A DNA stretch of 64,000 bases from an uncultured Maribacter sp. (GCF_947500405.1 NZ_CANMRY010000009.1:114524-178523), one strand, 5' to 3'. Positions 35,018 through 46,393 are shown, numbered from the stretch's first letter. A program made the numbers and translations. Notes: a model not told the origin generated them from the sequence alone.

Positions 35018-35512
35018 ATGCGTAATATATGGTTTTTTTTATTTTTAATTTGTAGTTTTTTTAGATTGCAATCACAATCTAAACTAGATAAAATTCTAAA
35101 AAGCTACAACAAAGAGTCTGTACCCTATATTCAAGTTGCTAATTTAATTCCTAATGATAGTATTGTTTTATTAGATAGCCGAGAAGAGGCTGAATTTAAT
35201 GTAAGTCATATAAAAAATGCTATCTGGATTGGCTATGATACTTTTAATAAAGATAGTATTTCAAAAAAAATAACAAATAAAAACACTCCAATAGTTGTGT
35301 ATTGCTCTATTGGTGTTCGTTCAGAAAACATTGGAGAAACTTTACTAAAAATGGGGTTCACTAATGTTAAAAATTTATATGGTGGCATTTTTGAATGGAA
35401 AAATCAAGACCAACCTGTGTATAATTTAGATCAAGAAAAAACCGAAAAAGTACATGCTTACAACAAACATTGGGGCAAGCTTTTAAAAAAAGGTGAAAAA
35501 ATTTACAAATAA
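35018..35512 (+). CDS. Secreted rhodanese-like sulfurtransferase
   Basis: This 164-residue protein has an N-terminal signal peptide and one rhodanese domain (about residues 35-130). LLDSREEAEFNVSHIKNAIWI is the typical first half, and the active-site Cys loop is CSIGVRS. Rhodaneses transfer sulfane sulfur. It is the first of five genes with small spacings that resemble part of an arsenosugar-type cluster. The export signal places it outside the cytoplasm, unlike the enzymes that follow. Confidence 0.85.
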   Translation: MRNIWFFLFLICSFFRLQSQSKLDKILKSYNKESVPYIQVANLIPNDSIVLLDSREEAEFNVSHIKNAIWIGYDTFNKDSISKKITNKNTPIVVYCSIGVRSENIGETLLKMGFTNVKNLYGGIFEWKNQDQPVYNLDQEKTEKVHAYNKHWGKLLKKGEKIYK

Positions 35513-35532
35513 ATACAAAGTCTACATAAATA

Positions 35533-36204
35533 ATGGGTGTATTATCTCCAAATGAAAACAAAACTGATGAAAAAGCAATTCGTTTTGAACTCGCAAATTC
35601 TAAGAACTTACTTCTAATTTTTACTAGAAATCCTGAATTAGGAAAATGTAAAACTCGTTTAGCTGCCACTGTTGGCAAAAATGTAGCTTTAGATATTTAT
35701 AAATTTCTATTACAACATACTGCTAACATTACAAAAAGCATTTATGCCACCAAACAAGTATTTTATTCTGAGGAGATTTGGGAAAAAGATACCTGGGACA
35801 CATCCACTTATAGTAAAAAAATACAAAAAGGGACGGACTTAGGAGAACGAATGTTTAATGCTTTTAATGACGGATTTAATTCTGGTTTTGAGCATATTAT
35901 TGTTATTGGTAGTGACATGTATGATTTATCTACTGAAGATATTGAAAATGCATTTATTCATTTAAACACTAACGATTATGTTATTGGCCCTGCAATAGAT
36001 GGTGGGTATTACCTTTTAGGAATGAAAACTCCCAACTCCAAGTTATTTAAAAACAAAGAATGGGGAACAAATACCGTTTTAAAGAGTACTTTAAATGATT
36101 TAAAAAACACAAAAACACATATTTTAGAGGCAAAAAATGATGTAGATGTTTATGAAGACATTAAAGACATTGAAGCCTTTAAACCATTTATTAAAAACGT
36201 ATGA
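35533..36204 (+). CDS. TIGR04282-family glycosyltransferase (arsenosugar-type)
   Basis: This 223-residue nucleotide-diphospho-sugar transferase has LLIFTRNPELGKCKTRLAATVG near the N-terminus, IVIGSDMYDLS for the metal-binding motif, and AIDGGYYLLGM further on. These are hallmarks of the CofC/GT2-like family TIGR04282, which is named after clusters with arsenosugar genes. Its end overlaps the PNP gene by 4 bases. The acceptor is unknown here because no arsM or arsS is in the window. Confidence 0.85.
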   Translation: MGVLSPNENKTDEKAIRFELANSKNLLLIFTRNPELGKCKTRLAATVGKNVALDIYKFLLQHTANITKSIYATKQVFYSEEIWEKDTWDTSTYSKKIQKGTDLGERMFNAFNDGFNSGFEHIIVIGSDMYDLSTEDIENAFIHLNTNDYVIGPAIDGGYYLLGMKTPNSKLFKNKEWGTNTVLKSTLNDLKNTKTHILEAKNDVDVYEDIKDIEAFKPFIKNV

Positions 36205-37022
36205 CAATTACAAAAAAACAATTACAAGAGTCTGTAGACTTTCTTGAAAAAAAAGGATTTTTAAACCCCGAAATAGGTATAATTTTAGGAACTGGCTTAG
36301 GCAAGCTAGTAAATGAAATAGAGAATCCAATTACAGCACATTATAATCACATTCCATTCTTTCCATTAGCAACTGTAGAATTTCATACTGGGAAATTAAT
36401 TTATGGTACTATAGAAGGCAAAAAAGTAGTAGTTATGGAAGGACGCTTTCATTTATATGAAGGATATGATTTTATGGACATAACCTATCCAATTCGTGTA
36501 ATGCACCAATTGGGAATAAAAAACCTTTTTGTATCCAATGCTGCAGGAGCAATAAATTTAAATTACAAGAAGGGAGATATTATGCTTATTGAAGACCATA
36601 TAAACCTTCAGGGTGGCTCTCCTTTAGCTTTTAAAAATGTAGCAGAATTTGGGGATCGCTTTGTAGATATGTTAGAACCCTATGATCTTGCCATGCGTAA
36701 AAAAATAGAAGCCATTGCTATTAAAAACAATATCTCTATACAAAAAGGAGTATACGCATCTGTAGTAGGCCCGCAATTAGAAACCAAAGCAGAATACCGT
36801 ATGCTAAAAATTATTGGTGCAGATGCGGTAGGAATGAGCACTGTACCAGAGGTAATTGTAGCAAACCATTTAAAATTACCTATTGTAGCAGTATCTGTAC
36901 TTACAGATGAATGCGACCCTGACAATTTAAAGCCAGTTAATATACAAGAAATAATAGAAGTAGCAGGCAATACAGAACCTAAAATGATTCAGCTATTTAA
37001 AGAATTGATAAAACAATTATAA
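36201..37022 (+). CDS. punA: Purine-nucleoside phosphorylase
   Basis: The enzyme cleaves purine nucleosides with phosphate. The 273-residue protein has LGTGLGKL near residue 30, GRFHLYEGYD, VSNAAGAIN, VGPQLETKAEYRM and the MSTVPEVIVANH purine-site motif. It belongs to the trimeric PNP type. In arsenosugar-type clusters a PNP is thought to remove adenine from an adenosyl intermediate, which would suit its position between TIGR04282 and TIGR04283. A general salvage role is equally possible. Confidence 0.93.
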   Translation: MTITKKQLQESVDFLEKKGFLNPEIGIILGTGLGKLVNEIENPITAHYNHIPFFPLATVEFHTGKLIYGTIEGKKVVVMEGRFHLYEGYDFMDITYPIRVMHQLGIKNLFVSNAAGAINLNYKKGDIMLIEDHINLQGGSPLAFKNVAEFGDRFVDMLEPYDLAMRKKIEAIAIKNNISIQKGVYASVVGPQLETKAEYRMLKIIGADAVGMSTVPEVIVANHLKLPIVAVSVLTDECDPDNLKPVNIQEIIEVAGNTEPKMIQLFKELIKQL

Positions 37023-37088
37023 CTTAAAAAATTACTATTGTATTGTAAGGTTTCAAAATTTTTAACCACTAAAAAATAAAGCTTTACA

Positions 37089-37805
37089 ATGCAATTATAT
37101 AGTTACACCTTCTTATTAATCTTTTCTTTGTTTAGTAACCTAGTTAATGGCCAAACTAATAAAATAGACCATAGCAGCTGGGATACCCTTTTAAAAACTC
37201 ATGTAGATACTAATGGAAATGTAGATTATGAAGGGTTTTTAAAAGATACTATTACTTTATCTAATTATATAAGCGAATTAGGAAGCAACCCTACAAGCAA
37301 CACAGCTAATAAGAATGAAAAATTAGCATATTATATAAATCTTTATAATGCTGCAACTGTAAAACTTATTTTAGATAACTATCCCATAAAAAGTATTAAG
37401 AAAATTTCTAAACCATGGGATAAGAAATGGATAGCCGTTGGCGATAAGACTCTTTCTTTAGGCGACATTGAACACAAGGTTCTTAGAAAAATGCAAGAAC
37501 CTAGAATTCATTTTGCTATTAACTGTGCTTCTTTCTCTTGCCCAATGTTAAAAAACGAAGCTTTTATTGCTTCAAAAATGGAAGCACAATTAGAACAAGC
37601 AACTAAAGATTTTATTAATGACCCAAAAAGGAATATAATATCTATTTCTAAAATAGAAATATCTCAAATTTTTAAATGGTTTAAAAAAGATTTTACTACA
37701 AAAGGTACTATTGTAGACTTTATAAAACCATATACTACCATTAATCTTTCTAAAAAAACAAGTGTAAAATACCTAGACTACAATTGGAGTTTAAATGAAA
37801 AATAA
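37089..37805 (+). CDS. DUF547 secreted protein (copy 1)
   Basis: This 238-residue protein has a signal peptide (cleavage near VNGQ) and a DUF547 domain: KLAYYINLYNAATVKLILDNYPIKSI, the HFAINCASFSCP motif with two Cys and a His, and IFKWFKKDF. The catalytic role of DUF547 is not established, although the conserved His/Cys suggests a papain-like fold. It overlaps the next gene by 11 bases. A second DUF547 gene lies at 51621-52334. Confidence 0.85.
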   Translation: MQLYSYTFLLIFSLFSNLVNGQTNKIDHSSWDTLLKTHVDTNGNVDYEGFLKDTITLSNYISELGSNPTSNTANKNEKLAYYINLYNAATVKLILDNYPIKSIKKISKPWDKKWIAVGDKTLSLGDIEHKVLRKMQEPRIHFAINCASFSCPMLKNEAFIASKMEAQLEQATKDFINDPKRNIISISKIEISQIFKWFKKDFTTKGTIVDFIKPYTTINLSKKTSVKYLDYNWSLNEK

Positions 37806-38505
37806 TCCCCCACAAATATCTATTATCATTCCTGTTTTAAATGAAGAAAAAAGTATTCCTAAATTACTTTCTCATTTAAAAACCAATATTTCTAAAAGTA
37901 ACTATATACAAGAAATAATTATAGTTGATGGTGGCAGCACAGACAACTCTGTTACTATTGCAAAAGAAAGTGGCGCTACTGTTGTTTCGTCTAAAAAAGG
38001 AAGAGCCATACAAATGAATGTTGGCGCAAAAAAAGCAAAAGGAAGCATTCTATATTTTTTACATATTGATACTTTTCCTCCAAAAAAATTTGATGCCCTT
38101 ATAGTAAATGCATTTCTTAAAAAACAGCCTGTAGGCTGTTTTCAGATGAAATTTGATAATAACCACTTATTTCTAAAATTCTTTGCGTGGTTTTCTAAAA
38201 TAAATCATAAAATATGTAGAGGAGGGGACCAATCTTTATTCATTTCTAAAAAACTTTTTAACTCTCTAAATGGTTTTAATGAAAACTTTATTATTTATGA
38301 GGACAATGAATTTATAAGTAGAATCTACAAGGGGAAAAAATTTACAATTTTGCCTCAAAAAGTAACAACCTCCGCTAGAAAATATGAAGAAATAGGCATT
38401 TATAAATTGCAATATTACTTTGGCATTATTCATTTAAAAAAACACTTTGGAGCAAGCCCATTGGAACTCCATAATTATTACAAAAAAAAGGTTACTATTC
38501 ACTAA
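37795..38505 (+). CDS. TIGR04283-family glycosyltransferase (arsenosugar-type)
   Basis: This 236-residue GT2-fold enzyme starts with SIIIPVLNEEKSIPKLL. It has the IIVDGGSTDNS nucleotide-binding motif, GRAIQMNVGA, and FLHIDTFPP as the metal-binding DxD equivalent. The family is named after arsenosugar gene clusters. It overlaps the DUF547 gene by 11 bases and closes the group. No membrane helix is seen. Confidence 0.85.
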   Translation: MKNNPPQISIIIPVLNEEKSIPKLLSHLKTNISKSNYIQEIIIVDGGSTDNSVTIAKESGATVVSSKKGRAIQMNVGAKKAKGSILYFLHIDTFPPKKFDALIVNAFLKKQPVGCFQMKFDNNHLFLKFFAWFSKINHKICRGGDQSLFISKKLFNSLNGFNENFIIYEDNEFISRIYKGKKFTILPQKVTTSARKYEEIGIYKLQYYFGIIHLKKHFGASPLELHNYYKKKVTIH

Positions 38506-38554
38506 TTCTTACTAGTTGTTTCTCAAAAATCTTTATTAAAACCTAAGGGTAAAA

Positions 38555-38567
38555 TAGTTAACAAACT
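38555..38567. promoter_or_regulatory. Candidate MarR operator (TAGTTAAC half-site)
   Basis: TAGTTAAC at 38555-38562 continues to AGTTAACAAACT (38556-38567), a short AGTT/AACT inverted repeat, about 62 bases before the marR ATG. The same TAGTTAAC half-site forms a near-perfect palindrome upstream of the biotin-carrier gene. Autoregulation is inferred. Confidence 0.35.
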
Positions 38568-38628
38568 GTATAATTAAGTATATAAATTATATATTTACAT
38601 GCTATTTTTTACATAAACTAAACACACC

Positions 38629-39147
38629 ATGATTAATAAAAGCGTTGAAGAATCTATTGTATTAAGTATTTTTGATTTAGCTAATCAACTTAAAAAGATT
38701 GGTGATGGTGTATATCTAAAAGTTGGTCTTACCACGCAACAATGGCTTATATTATTGCACCTTTCAGGGAATCCGAATCTTCCTTTTTTCAAAAGAGAAA
38801 AACACGTTAAAGACCTTATGGCTAGCGAACTAGCAGAGTCCTTAAACGTTTCTAGAGCAAATATAACTAACCTTATCAATGTACTTTTAGACAAGAAATT
38901 GATAAAACAGTTTGAAGATAACGAAGACCGTAGAAAAAAACGTCTTAGATTAACTAAAAAAGGAATTGCTTTAATAGATAAAACACAACCGTCTAGACTA
39001 GGTGTTATTCATTTCCTTACCGAAGGATTTTCTTCTGATGAAAAAGACTCTTTTCTTAGGTTTTTAGAACAATGCACTACTAAATTAGTTAATGAAGACG
39101 AAAAGATTAAATCTTTTCGCAAACTTATTAATACAGAAAAAGCCTAA
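38629..39147 (+). CDS. MarR-family transcriptional regulator
   Basis: This 172-residue winged-helix protein has the recognition helix region MASELAESLNVSRANITNLINVLLDKKLI (about residues 64-92). The wing contains DNEDRRKKRLRLTKKG, the conserved MarR DxRxxxLxLT pattern. It is convergent with the methylmalonyl-CoA mutase operon, 8 bases away. Shared TAGTTAAC sites in its own upstream region and upstream of the biotin-carrier gene make that operon a plausible target. The ligand is unknown. Confidence 0.88.
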   Translation: MINKSVEESIVLSIFDLANQLKKIGDGVYLKVGLTTQQWLILLHLSGNPNLPFFKREKHVKDLMASELAESLNVSRANITNLINVLLDKKLIKQFEDNEDRRKKRLRLTKKGIALIDKTQPSRLGVIHFLTEGFSSDEKDSFLRFLEQCTTKLVNEDEKIKSFRKLINTEKA

Positions 39148-39157
39148 AAGTAGGCTT
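39137..39157 (-). terminator. Terminator overlapping the marR and mutB stop codons
   Basis: Arms AAGCCTA (39140-39146) and TAGGCTT (39151-39157) with loop AAAG. On the minus strand the stem is followed by TTTC, a short T-rich tail. The left arm is inside the last marR codons and the right arm overlaps the mutB stop. Confidence 0.5.
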
Positions 39158-41321
39158 AATCGTTGTCTAATAAAATCTCTAATATTTGTATTGCGGCAGC
39201 ACTTATTTTTGTTCCTGGTCCAAATACAGCTACGGCTCCAGCTTCTAATAAAAAAGGATAATCTTGTTTTGGTATAACCCCCCCAACAATTACCATTATA
39301 TCTTCTCTACCATATTTTTTTAGTTCCTCAATTACAGTAGGCACTAAAGTTATATGCCCCGCTGCTAGTGATGAAACTCCTAATATGTGTACATCATTCT
39401 CTACGGCCTGTCTGGCAACTTCTTCTGGAGTCTGAAAAAGAGGCCCTATATCTACATCAAAACCAATATCTGCGTAACCAGTTGCAATTACTTTTGCTCC
39501 ACGATCGTGACCATCTTGCCCCATTTTGGCAATCATAATCCTTGGTCTACGGCCGTCTTGTTTTGCAAAAGTATCGGTCATTTTTTTGGCCTTCTCAAAA
39601 CCATCATCATTTTTAATCTCTTTAGAATACACTCCAGATATTGCTTTTATTATTGCTTTATGACGCCCAAAAATTTTCTCTAAAGCGTTACTTATTTCTC
39701 CTAATGTAGCTCTTTCTCTTGCTGCATTTACAGCTAAAGCTAATAAATTAAACTCATTTTTATCTGTAATCTTAGAAGGGGAATTCATTTTATAATCTGC
39801 TGCTTGGGTAAGTTTCTCTAAAGCTTCTTTTACTTTTACTGCATTTCTCTTTGCTTTTATATTTTTTAAACGCTCTAATTGCTTACGGCGTACCTCAGCA
39901 TTATCTACCTTTAAAATTTGAAGCTCATCTTCTTCTTCTAAAATATACTTATTTACTCCAACAATAACATCTTGCCCACTATCTATACGAGCCTGTTTTC
40001 TTGCTGCAGCTTCTTCTATCCTCATTTTAGGAATACCAGCTTCAATGGCTTTTGTCATTCCTCCAAGGCCCTCTACTTCTTCTAACAATTCCCACGCTTT
40101 TGCAACAAGGTCATTGGTTAAACTTTCTACATAATAACTACCTGCCCATGGATCTACAGTCTTCGTAATTTTAGTTTCTTCTTGTAAAAATATTTGTGTT
40201 TCTCTTGCTATTCTTGCCGAGAAGTCTGTAGGTAAAGCTATAGCCTCATCTAAAGCATTGGTATGCAAACTTTGTGTTCCTCCAAAAACGGCGGCGGCAG
40301 CCTCTATAGTTGTTCTTGCTACATTATTAAATGGGTCTTGCTCTGTAAGACTCCATCCGCTAGTTTGGCAATGGGTACGTAATGCTAATGATTTTTTATT
40401 TGTTGGATTAAATTGCTTTACCAATTTTGCCCATAGCATACGACCTGCACGCATTTTAGCAATTTCCATAAAATGGTTCATTCCTATTCCCCAGAAAAAA
40501 GAAAGTCTTGGTGCAAAATCATCAATTTTCATACCTGCAGCAAGTCCCGTTCTAATATACTCTAAACCATCTGCCAAAGTATAAGCCAACTCTATATCTG
40601 CAGTTGCTCCTGCTTCATGCATATGATATCCAGAAATACTAATGCTATTAAATTTAGGCATGTTTTTACTCGTATATTCAAAAATATCGGAAACAATTTG
40701 CATGGATGGTTTTGGCGGATAGATATAGGTATTACGAACCATAAACTCCTTTAAAATATCATTCTGTATTGTTCCAGAAAGTAATTTAGTATCTACTCCT
40801 TGTTCTTCTGCTGCCACAATATAAAATGCCATAATTGGCAATACGGCACCATTCATGGTCATAGAAACCGACATTTTATCTAACGGTATACTATCAAACA
40901 AAATTTTCATATCCTCAACAGAATCTATTGCCACACCTGCCTTACCAACATCGCCAACTACTCTTTCATGATCACTATCATAGCCTCTATGGGTTGGCAA
41001 ATCAAAGGCAACAGATAATCCTTTTTGACCACCTTTTAAATTTCTTTTATAAAAAGCATTACTTTCTTCTGCAGTAGAAAAACCTGCATATTGTCTTATT
41101 GTCCAAGGGCGTTGCACATACATAGTTGCATAAGGCCCCCTAAGAAAAGGAGGTATTCCTGCAATAAAATTTAAATGAGAAACATCTTTAATTGCATCTT
41201 CCCCATATTGTTTTTTAATTGCAATACCTTCTGCAGTAGTATGTTTTTCTTCTTCTGGTATTGAAACGGAACTTTTAGAACTTGCTTTTAAGGTTATATA
41301 TTGAAAATCTTTTCTACTCAT
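39156..41321 (-). CDS. mutB: Methylmalonyl-CoA mutase large subunit
   Basis: This adenosylcobalamin enzyme interconverts methylmalonyl-CoA and succinyl-CoA. The 721-residue protein has a TIM-barrel substrate domain with [23 protein letters not shown], then a C-terminal cobalamin-binding domain (about residues 590-715). Its DxHxxG motif is [13 protein letters not shown], and GVSSLAAGH follows. The start overlaps the mutA stop by 8 bases. With the carboxylase genes upstream it completes propionyl-CoA conversion, apart from the epimerase, which is not in this window. Confidence 0.95.
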   Translation of the reverse strand: MSRKDFQYITLKASSKSSVSIPEEEKHTTAEGIAIKKQYGEDAIKDVSHLNFIAGIPPFLRGPYATMYVQRPWTIRQYAGFSTAEESNAFYKRNLKGGQKGLSVAFDLPTHRGYDSDHERVVGDVGKAGVAIDSVEDMKILFDSIPLDKMSVSMTMNGAVLPIMAFYIVAAEEQGVDTKLLSGTIQNDILKEFMVRNTYIYPPKPSMQIVSDIFEYTSKNMPKFNSISISGYHMHEAGATADIELAYTLADGLEYIRTGLAAGMKIDDFAPRLSFFWGIGMNHFMEIAKMRAGRMLWAKLVKQFNPTNKKSLALRTHCQTSGWSLTEQDPFNNVARTTIEAAAAVFGGTQSLHTNALDEAIALPTDFSARIARETQIFLQEETKITKTVDPWAGSYYVESLTNDLVAKAWELLEEVEGLGGMTKAIEAGIPKMRIEEAAARKQARIDSGQDVIVGVNKYILEEEDELQILKVDNAEVRRKQLERLKNIKAKRNAVKVKEALEKLTQAADYKMNSPSKITDKNEFNLLALAVNAARERATLGEISNALEKIFGRHKAIIKAISGVYSKEIKNDDGFEKAKKMTDTFAKQDGRRPRIMIAKMGQDGHDRGAKVIATGYADIGFDVDIGPLFQTPEEVARQAVENDVHILGVSSLAAGHITLVPTVIEELKKYGREDIMVIVGGVIPKQDYPFLLEAGAVAVFGPGTKISAAAIQILEILLDND

Positions 41322-42690
41322 CTTTTAAAATTTCTTGTTCTAGTTTTTCTGCTAACCTTCTCTCTATAATAGGCTCTACTTCTGTATTTTTTAAAATATC
41401 TGATGCAAATGGTTCAAAATCTAAATTTTGTTTCATCTTATCCGTAAGATTTCTGTACTTATTAGTACCAACTAGAACCTCTTCATTTGTATTAAATTTT
41501 TCTTGTTCCTTTAATGCGCTATTGTTTATTATCTTCTGAATTTCTCCTTTTTGCAAGGATTCTAAAAAACCGCCACCTTTTTCTATTTCTTTAAATAATT
41601 CTAATGCTTTTTCTGCTAACTGATTTGTAATACTTTCTATATAATAAGAACCATCTGCAGGGTTATTTACTTTATCTAATGAGCTTTCTTCTTTTAATAA
41701 TAAAAGTTGATTTAAGGCTATTCTCTCTCCAAAATCATTTCTATTATGAAAAATAGCATCATAAGGCATATTAAATACTGTATTTGCCCCTCCTAATACT
41801 GCAGACATACTCTCTATTGTAGTTCTAAGCATATTTACATTATAGCTATATAATGTTTTATTACGCTTTGTAGGTTCTGTTATAATATATATTTGTATTG
41901 TAGTATTATAAGCTTCTTGCAAAACATTACATAATATACGAAGTGCTCTAAGTTTTGCTATCTCAAAAAAGTAATTGGTACCAATAGCTAATTTAAAAGT
42001 TATGGTTTTTATTTTTTCCAATTTTTTTCTTTCCTCAAAATAAGAAAAATACTCATTTACATGGGCTATAGAAATTGCTAACTGCTCTACCATATTTGCT
42101 CCTGCATTTTGGTATGATGCTGCATTAACCATTAACACATTTGGTACACCCAAATCTACAATTTCATCTAAAATTTTAAAATCGGTCTTTTTATTTATAA
42201 ACCAATTTCCAGAGGTACTAAGGTTACTTAGAATAGCAACATTAAAGAATATATTGTTCCTAGATTTACCTACAAAGCTTATTATATCTTTAATATAATT
42301 AGAGGATAAAAAAGAAAAATTAAAGTATATGGAAATCTTATCTATATCGATTTCGTAGAGTAATAAACTTATATTTATCTCTTCGGATGTAATATAGAAA
42401 CACAAATTTTCCGCACCGCCATTTAATGAAGATACTGCTTGTTTATTTGCACTAACAGCATCTAATACCGTAATGAACTGACCAATTTTCCAAGTTTTAG
42501 TTTGCAGTGGCGTTAGTGTTTCTGAACCTACTAAATCTTTATGGTAAAAAGGAGCTACTTGTATCCCTTCTGCAGATTCCCAAACCAAAGTTTCTTCAAA
42601 GCTGGCTCCTTTTAAATTTCCCTCAATAATAGAAGTCCATTCTTTAGAAGATGTTTCTGAAAATTCTTTAAACATCGTTTTTGTATCCAT
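41314..42690 (-). CDS. mutA: Methylmalonyl-CoA mutase small subunit
   Basis: This is the non-catalytic partner of MutB. The 458-residue protein has a TIM-barrel domain with divergent substrate residues and segments such as [19 protein letters not shown] and [19 protein letters not shown]. The C-terminal cobalamin-like domain of longer small subunits is missing, and no DxHxxG is present. This short form looks complete, since it is coupled to mutB by an 8-base overlap. A gap of 105 bases separates it from pccB. Confidence 0.9.
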   Translation of the reverse strand: MDTKTMFKEFSETSSKEWTSIIEGNLKGASFEETLVWESAEGIQVAPFYHKDLVGSETLTPLQTKTWKIGQFITVLDAVSANKQAVSSLNGGAENLCFYITSEEINISLLLYEIDIDKISIYFNFSFLSSNYIKDIISFVGKSRNNIFFNVAILSNLSTSGNWFINKKTDFKILDEIVDLGVPNVLMVNAASYQNAGANMVEQLAISIAHVNEYFSYFEERKKLEKIKTITFKLAIGTNYFFEIAKLRALRILCNVLQEAYNTTIQIYIITEPTKRNKTLYSYNVNMLRTTIESMSAVLGGANTVFNMPYDAIFHNRNDFGERIALNQLLLLKEESSLDKVNNPADGSYYIESITNQLAEKALELFKEIEKGGGFLESLQKGEIQKIINNSALKEQEKFNTNEEVLVGTNKYRNLTDKMKQNLDFEPFASDILKNTEVEPIIERRLAEKLEQEILKDE

Positions 42691-42795
42691 TCTATTTTTT
42701 TTACTCGATAATCAAGATATAAATGTTCCTAGGTTTGTCTCAAATTTTTAATTTTTTTCTTATAAATGCAGTGGGCTTACCCCAAATTTACGTAC

Positions 42796-44337
42796 TTATA
42801 AAGGGATGTTTCCATGCTTCTTTTTAGGCAATGCAACACTTTTATTTTCTAACATTGCAAAAGCCTTTATAAGTTTTTTACGGGTGTTCTTAGGTAAAAT
42901 AACCTCATCTATAAAACCTCTTTCTGCTGCACTATAAGGGTTTGCAAATTTATCTGCATACTCCTTTTCTTTTTCTATAAGTTTTGCTTCCGAATCTTCT
43001 GCAGAAGCTATCTCTTTTCTAAAAATAATTTCACTTGCGCCTTTTGCTCCCATCACAGCAATTTCTGCTCCTGGCCATGCATAATTCATATCGGCACCAA
43101 TATGTTTAGAATTCATTACATCATAAGCTCCACCATAAGCTTTACGAGTAATTACTGTAATTTTTGGTACAGTAGCTTCACTTAAAGCATATAATAATTT
43201 TGCGCCGTTAGTAATAATCCCGTTCCATTCTTGATCTGTTCCTGGTAAAAACCCTGGAACATCTACTAATACTAACAAAGGAATATTAAAACAATCGCAA
43301 AAACGTGTAAATCTTGCTGCTTTTTTAGATGCTTCTACATCTAAAACACCAGCTAAACTTATAGGCTGATTGGCAACAACACCAATACTTTTTCCTGCAA
43401 TTCTAGCAAAACCTACTACAATATTTTCTGCGTAATCTTTATGTATTTCAAAAAAAGATTCTTCATCAATAATACCGTTAATTACATGGCGCATATCATA
43501 AGGCTGATTTGCATTTTCTGGTACTATTTCTTCTAAAACGTTTCTTATTTCTTCTCCTAATTCATAAGGTAATTGTTCTGGAGTATCCTCACAATTTTGA
43601 GGCATATAACTAACCAATTGCTTTATTTGGTTAATACATGCAATATCATTAGCAGCAGTTAAATGGGTAACTCCAGATTTGGTAGCATGTGTACTAGCTC
43701 CTCCCAATTCTTCTGATGTTACTTCTTCATTTGTTACTGTTTTTACCACATTTGGTCCAGTAACAAACATATAACTAGAGTTTTCTACCATTAACGTAAA
43801 ATCCGTCATTGCAGGAGAATAAACAGCGCCACCAGCACAGGGTCCCATAATAGCAGAAATTTGAGGAATTACTCCCGATGCCATTACGTTTTTATGAAAA
43901 ATATCGGCATACCCTCCTAAAGATCTAACACCTTCTTGAATACGTGCCCCTCCGCTATCATTTAATCCAATTAATGGCACACCTATCTTCATAGCCATAT
44001 CCATTACTTTGCATATTTTTTCTGCATGCGTTTCGGATAAAGCTCCTCCAAAAACAGTAAAATCTTGCGCAAATACATATACCTGTCTACCATTAATTGT
44101 ACCATAGCCAGTAACTACACCATCTCCATAAAAAACCTGTTTATCCATACCAAAATCTTTAGTACGGTGCGTTACTAAAGCACCCATTTCTTCAAAAGAA
44201 CCCTCATCTAATAAAAAATGAATACGCTCATGTGCCGTTAGTTTTCCTTTAGCATGTTGTTTTTTAATACGTTCTTGACCACCACCTAATTTAGATGCCT
44301 GTAATTTATCTTGCAATATTATTTGATTGTCTTTCAT
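42796..44337 (-). CDS. pccB: Acyl-CoA (propionyl-CoA) carboxylase carboxyltransferase subunit
   Basis: This 513-residue protein has the two crotonase-like halves of a carboxyltransferase β-subunit. The acyl-CoA site motif is [20 protein letters not shown], and [12 protein letters not shown] and [18 protein letters not shown] follow. It transfers CO2 from biotin to propionyl-CoA; adjacency to the mutase genes is the main reason for the propionyl specificity. It lies 29 bases downstream of the biotin carboxylase gene. Confidence 0.93.
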   Translation of the reverse strand: MKDNQIILQDKLQASKLGGGQERIKKQHAKGKLTAHERIHFLLDEGSFEEMGALVTHRTKDFGMDKQVFYGDGVVTGYGTINGRQVYVFAQDFTVFGGALSETHAEKICKVMDMAMKIGVPLIGLNDSGGARIQEGVRSLGGYADIFHKNVMASGVIPQISAIMGPCAGGAVYSPAMTDFTLMVENSSYMFVTGPNVVKTVTNEEVTSEELGGASTHATKSGVTHLTAANDIACINQIKQLVSYMPQNCEDTPEQLPYELGEEIRNVLEEIVPENANQPYDMRHVINGIIDEESFFEIHKDYAENIVVGFARIAGKSIGVVANQPISLAGVLDVEASKKAARFTRFCDCFNIPLLVLVDVPGFLPGTDQEWNGIITNGAKLLYALSEATVPKITVITRKAYGGAYDVMNSKHIGADMNYAWPGAEIAVMGAKGASEIIFRKEIASAEDSEAKLIEKEKEYADKFANPYSAAERGFIDEVILPKNTRKKLIKAFAMLENKSVALPKKKHGNIPL

Positions 44338-44366
44338 TGTATGTTTTTTACCTTTCTTTAGAAAAA

Positions 44367-45839
44367 CTAGATTCTATTTTTTTTCCAGTTAGATGCTAGT
44401 ACTTTACTTGTTTTAATCTTTTTTTGATTTTCTAGATATAACCACAAACCAACTTCGGCAGCTACTTCTCTCTCTTTAGAGAATTCTTTTTCTAAGCTTT
44501 CTGGATTATAATATTTTTTTACAAAATGAGTATCAAAATCACCAGATTTAAAAGCTTCATGCTCGCACACAAATTTCCCAAAAGGTAAGGTGGTAGAAAC
44601 CCCTTCTATCTTATACCCTTCTATTGCTTTAATCATTAACTGTATTGCTTCGTCTCTATTTTTACCGTAAGTAATTAACTTAGATAACATTGGATCATAG
44701 TAAATAGGAACTGGCATGCCTTGCTCAAAACCATCATCTACACGAACACCATCTGCTGTTGGTATTATATATGTTTCTAAGGTTCCTATACTTGGCATAA
44801 AATTGTCTAATGGATCTTCTGCATAAACTCTAATTTCTAACGCATGACCATTTATACTAAGGTCTTCTTGTTTAAACTCTAACTCTTGATTACGAGCTAC
44901 TTTAATTTGTTGTTCTACCAAATCTAGTCCTGAAATTAACTCTGTTACAGGATGCTCTACCTGTAACCTAGTATTCATTTCTAAGAAATAAAAATTCTTA
45001 TCACCATCTAAAAGAAACTCTACAGTACCTGCACCAACATAATCACAGGCTTTTGCCACTTTTATAGCAGCTTCTCCCATTTCTTTTCTAATTTCAGGAG
45101 TTAATACTATAGATGGTGCTTCTTCTACCACTTTTTGGTGTCTACGTTGTACACTACATTCTCTTTCAAATAAATGCACAACATTTCCATGATTATCTGC
45201 TAATACTTGAATTTCTATATGCCTTGGTGAGGTTACATATTTTTCTATAAAAACGGCTCCGTCTCCAAAAGAAGCAACAGCTTCACTAATGGCTCTTTCC
45301 ATTTGTTCTGGAAGCTCTTCTAGTGTTTCTACAACACGCATACCCTTACCGCCACCACCAGCAGATGCTTTTATGAGTATAGGAAAACCTATTTGTTTTG
45401 CTATTTTCTTAGCTAAATCTATATCTGTAATGGCCTCTTCTATACCTGGAACCATTGGAATATTATAATCCCTTACTGCTTCTTTAGCTGCTAATTTATT
45501 ACCCATTACTTTTATAGCATGAGGTTTGGGGCCAATAAAGGTTAGTCCGTTATCTTTTACCTTTTGCGCAAAAACAGCATTTTCACTTAAAAACCCATAA
45601 CCTGGGTGAATTCCTTGTGCTCCAGTAGTCTTTGCTGCATTAATAATTTTCTCCATTACTAAGTAAGACTCTGATGATGGTGCTGCTCCTAAAAGAACTG
45701 CTTCATCTGCAAATTTTACATGAGGCGAATTACGGTCTACATCTGAATATACTGCAACGGTTTTAATACCCATTTTTTGGGCAGTTTTCATAATACGCAA
45801 TGCTATTTCTCCACGGTTAGCTATTACTATTTTTTTCAT
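44367..45839 (-). CDS. accC: Biotin carboxylase subunit of acyl-CoA carboxylase
   Basis: This 490-residue ATP-grasp enzyme begins [16 protein letters not shown]. It has the ATP lid glycine loop [14 protein letters not shown], the RDCSVQRR-equivalent [18 protein letters not shown], and [14 protein letters not shown]. Unlike fused PccA it stops after the carboxylase core plus a short tail, because the biotin carrier is the separate gene upstream. It carboxylates biotin with ATP and bicarbonate. Confidence 0.93.
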   Translation of the reverse strand: MKKIVIANRGEIALRIMKTAQKMGIKTVAVYSDVDRNSPHVKFADEAVLLGAAPSSESYLVMEKIINAAKTTGAQGIHPGYGFLSENAVFAQKVKDNGLTFIGPKPHAIKVMGNKLAAKEAVRDYNIPMVPGIEEAITDIDLAKKIAKQIGFPILIKASAGGGGKGMRVVETLEELPEQMERAISEAVASFGDGAVFIEKYVTSPRHIEIQVLADNHGNVVHLFERECSVQRRHQKVVEEAPSIVLTPEIRKEMGEAAIKVAKACDYVGAGTVEFLLDGDKNFYFLEMNTRLQVEHPVTELISGLDLVEQQIKVARNQELEFKQEDLSINGHALEIRVYAEDPLDNFMPSIGTLETYIIPTADGVRVDDGFEQGMPVPIYYDPMLSKLITYGKNRDEAIQLMIKAIEGYKIEGVSTTLPFGKFVCEHEAFKSGDFDTHFVKKYYNPESLEKEFSKEREVAAEVGLWLYLENQKKIKTSKVLASNWKKNRI

Positions 45840-45848
45840 CTAACTATA

Positions 45849-46328
45849 TTATTCTACCTCAATTATTATTTGACCTTTATCTACAGCATCCTCTTTTTTA
45901 ACACCTATAGATGTTATAGTACCTTCTCCCTGCGATAAGATTATATTTTCCATCTTCATTGCAGATAGAATTAATAGTGGTGTGCCTTCTTTTATTTTTT
46001 GCCCTACTTTTACAAGAATATCTATAATAAGACCTGGCATTGGTGCTTTTACATTGTTTAATTTTTGAGAAGCATTAGAAAACAATCCCATTTCTTTAAC
46101 CATTTGGTCATAACTATCTTCTATTTTAAGAACATGTGTGTTCCCGTTTAAAGCAATAGTTACTTCCTTTTCTAAAAAATTAGAACTAATTAACTCTACA
46201 TTATAAGATTTTGTATTTTTTAATACATGAAAATGAGTATCATTAATACTACTTATATCTATTTTTTCTACTGCCTGTTTATCAATTATAATTTCTTCCT
46301 TATCAATAGTGATACGATAGTTGGCCAT
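45849..46328 (-). CDS. Biotin carboxyl carrier protein
   Basis: The C-terminal 70 residues of this 159-residue protein form a biotinyl domain with APMPGLI and the biotinylation motif SAMKMEN, whose Lys carries biotin. The N-terminal half (β-rich, with HVLKNTKSYNVEL) resembles the linker region of PccA-type α-subunits. It leads the operon carrier-accC-pccB-mutA-mutB. A near-perfect palindrome lies 66 bases before the start codon. Confidence 0.92.
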   Translation of the reverse strand: MANYRITIDKEEIIIDKQAVEKIDISSINDTHFHVLKNTKSYNVELISSNFLEKEVTIALNGNTHVLKIEDSYDQMVKEMGLFSNASQKLNNVKAPMPGLIIDILVKVGQKIKEGTPLLILSAMKMENIILSQGEGTITSIGVKKEDAVDKGQIIIEVE

Positions 46329-46393
46329 ATTTCTTAGGTTTATTTTTTACTTCTATCTTTTTATATAAAATATAACTACAATAAAAATACTTA

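Noticed and set aside
35018..38505. Complete arsenosugar biosynthesis cluster
   Set aside because: Neither ArsM nor the radical-SAM ArsS is encoded here, so only a resemblance can be claimed.
41314..42690. Truncated or pseudogene mutase subunit
   Set aside because: The missing cobalamin-like domain is compatible with a short small-subunit form, and the gene is intact and coupled to mutB.
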